Shown here piece by piece: positions 1 to 4,246 of a stretch of DNA of 5,413 nucleotides (position 1 is the first letter of the stretch; the number at the start of each line of letters is the position of its first letter). The translations under genes and the position numbers were made by a program. Source of the stretch: an uncultured Collinsella sp. (GTDB taxonomy: Bacteria > Actinomycetota > Coriobacteriia > Coriobacteriales > Coriobacteriaceae); assembly GCA_902495265.1 (NCBI GenBank), contig CABUWR010000102.1, forward strand, positions 1 through 5,413, in the 5' to 3' direction. The notes beneath the pieces are model-generated. The model had not been told where the DNA came from. It worked only from the letters and a program-made list of their open reading frames with translations, and searched no databases.

Positions 1-639
1 CTTCTGGTTGAGCAGGTTACGGCCGTTCTTGGAACCGCGCGCCTTGCCCAGCTGCACGATCAGGCCGTCCTCGGCGGCCACGACCGGCTTCACGTTGAGC
101 AGCGTACCCACGGCGCCGGCCGCGGCAGACAGACGGCCGCCGCGCACCAGGTACTCCAACGTCTCGAGCAGGCCGATAACCACCACACGGTCGCGCACGG
201 CCTCGACTGCCGCCGCGATCTGGGCCGCACTACGGCCCTCGTCCACCAAGCGCAGCGCATACTCGACCAGCACGCGCTCGCCCAAGGTCACGTTATTGCT
301 GTCCACGACGAACACGTCGCCGCCCGGCGCCTCGGCAAGTGCCGTACGAGCACTCTGGTTGGTGCCCGAAAGCTTGGCGCCCACGGTAATAATCACGGCC
401 TCGTCGCCGGCCTCACGCGCTTCGGCAATCGCCTGTGAAAAGGCATACGGGTTGACCTGACCGGTCTTGGGCAGCTCATCGCGCTCCACGAGCATCTCGT
501 AAAAGCGCTGGTGATCGATGTCGACGCCATCCATGTACACATCGGTGCCAAAGGTGACGGACAGCGGCAGAACGCGCAGAGCGGGGTGCTCCGCCGGAGA
601 CATATCGCTGGCGGAATCGGTAATAATGCGGACGGACAT
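1..639 (-). CDS. DegV family protein (fatty-acid binding), C-terminus cut by window edge
   Basis: DegV/FakB proteins bind a single fatty acid; in Firmicutes, FakB hands it to the kinase FakA to make acyl-phosphate for phospholipid synthesis. The start ATG (639-637) has a ribosome binding site GAAAGGA at 652-646, and the frame is open to base 1, giving 213 residues. The family is usually about 280 residues, so roughly 70 are missing. Visible family motifs: the N-terminal strand and loop IITDSASDM (5-13); LPKTGQVNPYAF (56-67), matching the usual LPKTSQPSP-like segment; SGTNQSA (91-97), the usual SGTYQSA lipid-head-group loop; VVDSNNVTLG (111-120); and LEYLVRGGRLS (161-171) followed by the LLNVKPVV strand (180-187). 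The last is the most diagnostic block. No membrane segment or signal peptide is seen. It lies 119 bp after the MarR gene on the same strand, so co-transcription is possible. Family assignment is firm; the lipid ligand and kinase partner are unknown from this window. Confidence 0.93.
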   Translation of the reverse strand, partial: MSVRIITDSASDMSPAEHPALRVLPLSVTFGTDVYMDGVDIDHQRFYEMLVERDELPKTGQVNPYAFSQAIAEAREAGDEAVIITVGAKLSGTNQSARTALAEAPGGDVFVVDSNNVTLGERVLVEYALRLVDEGRSAAQIAAAVEAVRDRVVVIGLLETLEYLVRGGRLSAAAGAVGTLLNVKPVVAAEDGLIVQLGKARGSKNGRNLLNQK

Positions 640-758
640 AGCGAATCCTTTCTTGCGCAGGTCTCGCGCAGGGATTTTTGACAGCAATGCCCCGGCACGG
701 TATACGCGCTCAAACGGGACGATGCAGTTGTTGGCTGAAAGCTAGCGCCAGCGCGGTC

Positions 759-1208
759 TTAGATCTCACGCAAGGTGTTGAGAATCGTACGCAGCGACGC
801 GTACATCTGCTCGCGCTGCTCCACGCCCATGGCCTTACCGGTGGTGTCGAGAACTTCGCGAATGATGCGATCGGCCTCGCTCATGCTCTCGCCGCCCAGG
901 GCAGTCAGGCGCACCGGGGCACGGTACTTGACGGCAGCATCGCCCGAGTCGTCGACCTCGACGTAGCCGCCCTCCTCCAGATGTGCCAGTGTGCGCGAAA
1001 CGGCGGCACGGGTAACGCCGGCCATGCGGGCGAGGTCGGCGCCAGTCAGGCCGTCCTTGCTGCGCTCAAGATAGTACAGGCACATGACGTCGGAGCCCTT
1101 AAGGCCGAGCCTTGCGCCCTCGGACGTTTTGATACGCTGAATCTCCTTGTAGAGGCCGCTGATCAGTCCGACAAAATCCTCAAAACGTGTCTCGTCGTTC
1201 TGCTGCAT
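759..1208 (-). CDS. MarR-family winged-helix transcriptional regulator
   Basis: This predicted cytoplasmic dimeric DNA-binding repressor or activator has 149 residues, a normal length for MarR. Helix 1 of the dimer interface is about residues 7-27. The winged helix follows: helix 2 in LTGADLARMAG (54-64), recognition helix in VTRAAVSRTLAHLEEGGYV (65-83), wing at about 85-104 ending YRAPVRLTALG, and the C-terminal dimerisation helices at about 106-148. The wing keeps an Asp-rich start (VDDSGD) and the closing R-x-LT-x-x-G seen in MarR proteins. The start at 1208 is supported by AAAGGCGG (1225-1218), 9 nt upstream. A 34-bp dyad at 1232-1265, 24 bp beyond the start codon, is a candidate autoregulatory operator. 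Cys is limited to one residue (C43), so a two-Cys oxidation sensor is unlikely. The effector ligand cannot be read from sequence. The neighbouring DegV gene is a possible target or operon partner (inference). Confidence 0.92.
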   Translation of the reverse strand: MQQNDETRFEDFVGLISGLYKEIQRIKTSEGARLGLKGSDVMCLYYLERSKDGLTGADLARMAGVTRAAVSRTLAHLEEGGYVEVDDSGDAAVKYRAPVRLTALGGESMSEADRIIREVLDTTGKAMGVEQREQMYASLRTILNTLREI

Positions 1209-1217
1209 GGGAGACGA

Positions 1218-1226
1218 CCGCCTTTC
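1218..1226 (-). promoter_or_regulatory. Ribosome binding site of the MarR gene
   Basis: The minus strand reads GAAAGGCGG, complementary to the 16S anti-SD tail with one mismatch, 9 nt before ATG 1208-1206. It decides this start over any upstream alternative. Confidence 0.7.
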
Positions 1227-1231
1227 GCTTG

Positions 1232-1265
1232 CATGATGCTAACCGGTAAACATCTTAGCCGCATG
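1232..1265. promoter_or_regulatory. 34-bp dyad upstream of the MarR gene, candidate operator
   Basis: Read directly, the pattern is CATG-N2-GCTAA-N12-TTAGC-N2-CATG, with arms at 1232-1242 and 1255-1265. Nine of eleven positions in each arm are symmetric. CATG is itself a palindrome, so the strongest evidence is the GCTAA/TTAGC pair at matching distance. The half-sites are about two helical turns apart, and the dyad lies 24 bp upstream of the start codon of a MarR-type gene, a usual place for an autoregulatory site. The minus-strand sequence TAAGAT (1257-1252) inside it could be part of a -10 box, but no good -35 is seen at the right distance. The operator role is inferred. Confidence 0.45.
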
Positions 1266-1310
1266 TCCGAACCCCCGTACCCAAATATCCCAATTGTTAA
1301 CCCATCAACA

Positions 1311-1353
1311 TAAAAACCACCACAAAGGGGACAGGCACCTTTGTGGTGGTTTT
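1311..1353 (-). terminator. Intrinsic terminator of the B3/4 gene, GGGGAC-repeat copy 1
   Basis: A perfect 16-bp inverted repeat has arms at 1313-1328 and 1338-1353 and a 9-nt loop. The core arm is CCACCACAAAGG, flanked by A4/T4. On the minus strand it begins 25 nt after the B3/4 stop codon and ends in TTTTTA, the form of a Rho-independent terminator. Its plus strand also ends in TTTT, so it could work in both directions. The same 12-bp arms and nearly the same loop recur inverted at 2274-2305, so it is also a copy of a dispersed repeat. Confidence 0.85.
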
Positions 1354-1378
1354 CGACGAATACGGGTCGCAAAAGTTC

Positions 1379-2098
1379 CTATAGCTCCACGCAGGGATTG
1401 TCGTGGGTCACTAGGGTCTTAACGACGACCGTCGCTCCCAGATATCGTTCGAGCAGCTCGGCCAAGCGATCAATCGCAGCCTGGCAATCCCCCATCCGCT
1501 CGGGCTCCACGCACTCAATCGCCAGGAATGCGTCGGCCGAATCGTCGGATAGAGCCGTTCGAACGCCGTCGCGCCAGTTCCAGCAGCGGCACACGGCGCC
1601 CGCATCGTCAATGTAGGTGAGCTCGCCGGGCAGCGTCGGGTCGTCCGCTTCCTCGCCAAGCGGCAGGAACGCATCCCCGCCGTCGGTCACCTTCAGGCGA
1701 AGGTCCCCCTCAATCGCATGCAAATCCTCGCCGCCAACGGGCAGCGCGTAGGACAGCGACACCGTGTTGTAAATATCCACCGCCGGTGTGATATGACCGA
1801 CCGGCTTGCCTTTGAGTACGCGTTTGAGCAGGTTCTCGATTGAGCAACGCGCGCCCTTTTTGGTCTTGAACAGACGATAGGCCTCGCGCCATGCCTTGAC
1901 CGGCGCGTTCTCGCTGATAGTATCGCTTGTCAGATGACGCTCCGCATCGATATTGGCGCGGTCGAGCAACGCCGCAATCGCATCCACGTCCTCTTGAGGA
2001 ATCTGAGCCGTGGGCTTCATGCCCTCCACGACCACAACACCGACCGCTGCCTGCGGAAACAGCTCCCAGAATGAATCCTCGGCAATAAAGCTCTTCAT
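1379..2098 (-). CDS. B3/B4 domain-containing protein (PheRS beta editing-domain-like)
   Basis: A 239-residue soluble protein of the stand-alone B3/4 family (COG3382-like). Its fold matches the B3/B4 domain of bacterial phenylalanyl-tRNA synthetase beta, which edits mischarged Tyr-tRNA. Stand-alone members have no settled function; a role in aminoacyl-tRNA or amino-acid quality control is only inference. Diagnostic blocks: KAWREAYRLFKTKKGARCSI (68-87); NTVSLSYALPVGGEDLHAIEGD (111-132), the family's central signature; FLPLGEE (144-150); PGELTYIDDAGAVCRCWNWRDGVRT (157-181); and LAIECVEP (192-199). The start was taken at ATG 2098-2096, because AAGGGAG (2110-2104) sits 5 nt upstream. The in-frame ATG at 2113 would place that ribosome site inside the coding region and adds only MKGER. 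The gene looks monocistronic: promoter at 2243-2271, structured leader, own terminator at 1311-1353. Family assignment is firm. Confidence 0.92.
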   Translation of the reverse strand: MKSFIAEDSFWELFPQAAVGVVVVEGMKPTAQIPQEDVDAIAALLDRANIDAERHLTSDTISENAPVKAWREAYRLFKTKKGARCSIENLLKRVLKGKPVGHITPAVDIYNTVSLSYALPVGGEDLHAIEGDLRLKVTDGGDAFLPLGEEADDPTLPGELTYIDDAGAVCRCWNWRDGVRTALSDDSADAFLAIECVEPERMGDCQAAIDRLAELLERYLGATVVVKTLVTHDNPCVEL

Positions 2099-2103
2099 AC
2101 GCT

Positions 2104-2110
2104 CTCCCTT
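2104..2110 (-). promoter_or_regulatory. Ribosome binding site that decides the B3/4 start
   Basis: The minus-strand sequence AAGGGAG ends 5 nt before ATG 2098-2096. It overlaps the codons after the longer ORF's ATG at 2113, which favours the shorter protein. Confidence 0.75.
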
Positions 2111-2137
2111 CATTGTGCGCGCCCGAGTGAGGGCGCC

Positions 2138-2201
2138 TAAACAAAAAGCGCCCTTACGACGGCCACCTTCAAAGTCCTACGGTGCCGTCACAAGAGCGCT
2201 T
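2138..2201 (-). terminator. Long terminator-like hairpin in the B3/4 leader
   Basis: In the minus-strand RNA, 2201-2192 pairs with 2155-2146 (10 bp, one G-U). This continues through two G-U pairs (2191-2190 with 2157-2156) and 6 bp (2189-2184 with 2163-2158). After one bulged base at 2164 come 3 bp (2183-2181 with 2167-2165), closing a 13-nt loop. The helix is followed by UUUGUUUA (2145-2138). Three pairs are G-U on this strand but would be A-C mismatches on the other, so the fold favours minus-strand RNA. It lies between the likely promoter and the B3/4 gene. Confidence 0.65.
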
Positions 2202-2206
2202 GCGCT

Positions 2207-2228
2207 GTCCCCATCCGGAGAAGGGGAC
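2207..2228. repeat. GTCCCC/GGGGAC hairpin
   Basis: A perfect 6-bp inverted repeat (2207-2212 and 2223-2228) with a 10-nt spacer. Its arms carry the GGGGAC word shared by the other intergenic repeats here. It would sit at the 5' end of the B3/4 leader RNA. Confidence 0.5.
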
Positions 2229-2242
2229 GATATGTCAGGCGT

Positions 2243-2271
2243 ATTGTAACCCGAGTCATCCACGCAAGCAA
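2243..2271 (-). promoter_or_regulatory. Sigma70-like promoter for the B3/4 gene
   Basis: On the minus strand, TTGCTT (2271-2266), a 17-bp spacer and TACAAT (2248-2243) give a -10 box with 5 of 6 consensus bases and a weak -35 with 3 of 6. Transcription would start near 2236. The -35 lies within the T-rich tail of the pckA terminator. The predicted start leaves a leader of about 137 nt before the B3/4 gene. Confidence 0.5.
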
Positions 2272-2305
2272 AACCACCACAAAGGTGCCTGTCCCTTTGT
2301 GGTGG
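2266..2305 (-). terminator. Intrinsic terminator of pckA, GGGGAC-repeat copy 2
   Basis: A perfect 12-bp stem CCACCACAAAGG/CCTTTGTGGTGG (2274-2285 and 2294-2305) with an 8-nt loop starts 19 nt after the pckA stop codon. On the minus strand it is followed by TTTTGCTT, so it reads as a Rho-independent terminator. It is the inverted copy of the repeat at 1313-1353 and differs from it by one missing loop base. Confidence 0.83.
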
Positions 2306-2324
2306 ATATGGACTCACGGCGAAG

Positions 2325-3995
2325 CTAGTGGCGAAGTCCCAGCAGCCCGCGGCCGCGATGACGGGCGTCGGCGGGCACCTGAGCGTGCGGGCCGGCGGCC
2401 TTGACGGACTCGGGCAGGTGCGAGTACTTCTTCTCGAAGTTCTCCTCAAACATCACCGCCAGGTTGTGCGCTGCCTCGTCGTAGCGAGCGGTGCTCTGCC
2501 AGTACTGGCGCGGCACCAGGATGCCATCGGGCACACCGTGGCACGTGGTGGGAATGTCAACGTTAAAAATATCGTCGTGCACAAACTCGCTGTCCTCGAT
2601 GGTACCGTCGAGGGCGCGGGCCACCAGGGCGCGCGTGTATGCAAGCTCGATTCGATGGCCCACGCCATAACCGCCACCAATCCAGCCGGTGTTGACCAGA
2701 TAGACGCGGGTGCGTCCGTCGGCGATACGCTCGCCGAGCATCTTGGCATAGACCATGGGATCGAGCGGCATAAACGGCTCGCCAAACAGCGAGGAGAACG
2801 TGGGCGTGGGCTCGGTGACGCCGACCTCGGTGCCGGGGATCTTGGCGGTGAAGCCCGTCACAAAGTGATACATGGCGGCATCGGCCGTCAGGCGCGAGAT
2901 AGGCGGCAGCACGCCAAAGGCATCGCAGGTCAAAAACAGCACGACGCTCGGGGTGGTGCCCATACCCTTGGTCCACGCGTTGGGGATATGCTCGACGGGA
3001 TAGGCCACGCGCGTGTTGTGCGTGATCGAGACATCATCATAGTTAGGCTTGCGATTCTCATCGAGCACCACGTTTTCGCAGATGGCGCCAAAGCGGACGG
3101 CGTTGAAGATCTCGGGCTCATGGAACGCGTCCAGGCCCTCGCACTTGGCATAGCAGCCTCCCTCGATGTTGAAGATGCCCATGTCGGACCAGCCGTGCTC
3201 GTCGTCGCCGATCAGCAGGCGCGTGGGGTTGGCCGAAAGCGTGGTCTTGCCCGTGCCGGAAAGGCCAAAGAACACGGCCGTCTCGTGCGTGACGGGATCC
3301 ATGCTGGCCGAGCAGTGCATGGGTAGCACGTCGTCCTCGACGGGCAGTAGGTAATTCATGACGCTGAAGATGGACTTTTTGATTTCGCCGGAGTAACCGG
3401 TGCCGGCAACCAGAATCACGCGCTCCTGGAAGTTAATGACCACGGCGGCGCTGGAGTTGAGGCCCTTGATGGCGGGGTCGCACTGGTAGCCAGGTGCCGC
3501 GAGCACGCAAAAGTCCGGCTCGCCGGTGCGCGCAATTTCGCGGGCGAGCGGACGGGCGAGCATCTGCTTAATAAAGAGCGCCTGGCTGGCACGCTCGCAG
3601 GCGACGAGCAGGCGACGCGTGTGGTTGCGGTCGGCGCCGGCCATGCCGCGGGTGACGAACACATCGCGCTCGTTGAGATAGTCGACGATGCCGGCCTTGA
3701 TGGTCTCGTAGCTCTCGATCGAAAGCGGTCGGTTGACGGCGCCCCAGGCAATCTTATCGTGGACATCGGGGGTGTCAACGATAAAGCGATCGTTGGGAGA
3801 ACGACCAGTGCGCTCCCCCGTCTCGATCACCAGCGCGCCGTTGGATGCCATGCGGCCTTCTTCGCGGCGGATGGCGTGCTCGACGAGCTCCGCGGCGGGT
3901 AGATCGACCAACAGACGGGGCTGATTATCGGCGGGATCTTCGACCAGCGTAATACCAAAGTTGGACAAAACTTCTGCAGGGGTAACACCAGGCAT
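2325..3995 (-). CDS. pckA: Phosphoenolpyruvate carboxykinase (ATP)
   Basis: Cytosolic EC 4.1.1.49: oxaloacetate + ATP = PEP + CO2 + ADP. It serves gluconeogenesis or, in CO2-rich anaerobes, the reverse carboxylating direction. It has 556 residues, slightly above the usual 525-540. Visible landmarks: GRSPNDRF (64-71), with R65 in the oxaloacetate site; GTGYSGEIKKSIF (198-210), with Y201, K206 and K207; the P-loop GLSGTGKT (244-251), with K250; the metal-binding DDEHGW (264-269); HNTRVAYP (326-333), with R329; and NTGWIGGGYGVGHRI (435-449). All expected catalytic residues are present, and the P-loop and GRSP motifs mark the ATP rather than GTP type. The start at 3995-3993 is fixed by AAAGGAGG (4007-4000); the longer ORF upstream to 4109 has no such signal. 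The last ~22 residues (GPHAQVPADARHRGRG onward) are Arg/His-rich and go past the usual end. Own terminator at 2266-2305; two dyads lie upstream. Confidence 0.97.
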   Translation of the reverse strand: MPGVTPAEVLSNFGITLVEDPADNQPRLLVDLPAAELVEHAIRREEGRMASNGALVIETGERTGRSPNDRFIVDTPDVHDKIAWGAVNRPLSIESYETIKAGIVDYLNERDVFVTRGMAGADRNHTRRLLVACERASQALFIKQMLARPLAREIARTGEPDFCVLAAPGYQCDPAIKGLNSSAAVVINFQERVILVAGTGYSGEIKKSIFSVMNYLLPVEDDVLPMHCSASMDPVTHETAVFFGLSGTGKTTLSANPTRLLIGDDEHGWSDMGIFNIEGGCYAKCEGLDAFHEPEIFNAVRFGAICENVVLDENRKPNYDDVSITHNTRVAYPVEHIPNAWTKGMGTTPSVVLFLTCDAFGVLPPISRLTADAAMYHFVTGFTAKIPGTEVGVTEPTPTFSSLFGEPFMPLDPMVYAKMLGERIADGRTRVYLVNTGWIGGGYGVGHRIELAYTRALVARALDGTIEDSEFVHDDIFNVDIPTTCHGVPDGILVPRQYWQSTARYDEAAHNLAVMFEENFEKKYSHLPESVKAAGPHAQVPADARHRGRGLLGLRH

Positions 3996-3999
3996 GGGG

Positions 4000-4007
4000 C
4001 CTCCTTT
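4000..4007 (-). promoter_or_regulatory. Strong ribosome binding site of pckA
   Basis: AAAGGAGG on the minus strand is a near-perfect Shine-Dalgarno, followed by CCCC and then ATG 3995-3993. It sets the start 38 codons inside the longest open frame. Confidence 0.9.
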
Positions 4008-4036
4008 AAAAACGCGACACGCGGACGCGGCGCGCA

Positions 4037-4052
4037 CTTTACTCACGTAAAG
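4037..4052. promoter_or_regulatory. Inverted repeat CTTTAC-N4-GTAAAG upstream of pckA
   Basis: A perfect 6-bp dyad with a 4-bp spacer, 41 bp upstream of the pckA start codon and 17 bp from the second dyad at 4070-4085. Its size and place suit an operator or a short leader hairpin. The regulator is not known. Confidence 0.4.
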
Positions 4053-4069
4053 CCCGTTGTACCCGATAT

Positions 4070-4085
4070 GCAAAAACGTTTTTGC
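4070..4085. promoter_or_regulatory. Perfect 16-bp palindrome GCAAAAACGTTTTTGC upstream of pckA
   Basis: A gapless palindrome with a CG centre, 74 bp upstream of the pckA start codon, AT-rich within a GC-rich region. The CG-centred form recalls LacI-family operators. However, the TG/CA marks expected at positions 6 and 7 from the centre are displaced by two bases, so it is not a standard cre site. A regulatory role is inferred. A possible TTGCCG -35 box lies next to it on the minus strand, but no convincing -10 was found. Confidence 0.45.
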
Positions 4086-4141
4086 GGCAACGGCGAAGCG
4101 CCCGCCCAACGGTCAAAAATCACAGGCAAGCGGCCTAGCCA

Positions 4142-4186
4142 TTGGGGACGCTCTTAAACGACTAGTCGTTGGGGACACTCTTGAAC
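4142..4186 (+). repeat. Tandem pair of an 18-bp GGGGAC repeat
   Basis: TTGGGGACGCTCTTAAAC (4142-4159) is repeated at 4169-4186 with two changes, a period of 27 bp. The region between and across the copies contains the perfect 14-bp palindrome AACGACTAGTCGTT (4157-4170). The second copy is also the left arm of the hairpin at 4170-4211. Confidence 0.7.
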
Positions 4187-4211
4187 AGGCAACAGCCAAG
4201 GAGTGTCCCCA
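4170..4211. repeat. GGGGAC-type hairpin, 14-bp stem
   Basis: TGGGGACACTC plus TTG (4170-4183) pairs with CAA plus GAGTGTCCCCA (4197-4211), with one bulged base at 4200 and a 13-nt loop. The form is like REP palindromes, with a GC-rich stem and a bulge. No T-tract follows on either strand, so it is not a canonical terminator. Confidence 0.7.
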
Positions 4212-4216
4212 GATGC

Positions 4217-4245
4217 CGGCACTTAGGGACGTTCCCAAAGTGCCG
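4217..4245 (-). repeat. Hairpin directly after the permease stop codon
   Basis: CGGCACTT (4217-4224) pairs with AAGTGCCG (4238-4245). After one mismatch, GGGA (4226-4229) pairs with TCCC (4233-4236) around a 3-nt loop. It begins one base after the permease stop codon and would protect or end the permease mRNA. It lacks a U-tract on the minus strand, so a terminator role is uncertain. The inner GGGAC/GTTCCC places it with the neighbouring repeats. Confidence 0.6.
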
Positions 4246-4246
4246 A

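Larger units (their letters stand above)
2099..2236 (-). promoter_or_regulatory. Structured 5' leader of the B3/4 mRNA, candidate attenuator
   Basis: About 137 nt lie between the predicted transcription start (near 2236) and the B3/4 start codon. Several helices can be read in the minus-strand RNA. They are GUCCCC/GGGGAC (2228-2223 with 2212-2207); AGCG/CGCU (2206-2203 with 2198-2195); the long terminator-like helix (2201-2146); and GCGCCC at 2136-2131, which can pair with GGGCGC at either 2153-2148 or 2124-2119. Helices sharing a strand cannot form together, the layout of attenuators and riboswitches. I checked by eye for consensus pieces of T-box, TPP, FMN, cobalamin, SAM, fluoride, ZTP and c-di-GMP classes and recognised none. 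An attenuator role is inferred; it could instead be a back-up terminator for pckA. Confidence 0.5.

Noticed and set aside
654..670. Small hairpin TGCGC-N7-GCGCA ahead of the DegV ribosome site
   Set aside because: A 5-bp stem in GC-rich sequence is expected by chance, and no T-tract follows it.
678..1313. Plus-strand open frame of 211 codons opposite the MarR gene
   Set aside because: Shadow of the MarR gene; runs into the intergenic region with no ribosome site or family motif.
1163..1372. Minus-strand 69-codon frame with a CPLCGG zinc-knuckle-like motif
   Set aside because: It overlaps the MarR start, and the CPLCGG part is simply the terminator repeat read as codons. The transcript would have to pass through that terminator.
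2328..3326. Plus-strand open frame of 332 codons opposite pckA
   Set aside because: It lies wholly antisense to a gene with full catalytic motifs, has a composition typical of a GC-rich antisense shadow and matches no family.
4008..4023. Terminator-like CGCG-TGT-CGCG plus T5 just before the pckA ribosome site
   Set aside because: The stem is only 4 bp in a region of many overlapping CGCG words; too weak to call an attenuator.
4070..4085. Catabolite-responsive (cre) element for CcpA
   Set aside because: The centre CG fits, but the flanking TG/CA positions are displaced by two bases from the consensus.
3996..4109. Longer N-terminus for PEP carboxykinase starting at 4109
   Set aside because: No ribosome site; the added residues would span both dyads, and the internal ATG at 3995 has AAAGGAGG at good spacing.
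4142..4245. CRISPR array
   Set aside because: Only two direct copies with a 27-bp period and no spacer-like unique sequences of constant length; no cas gene nearby.
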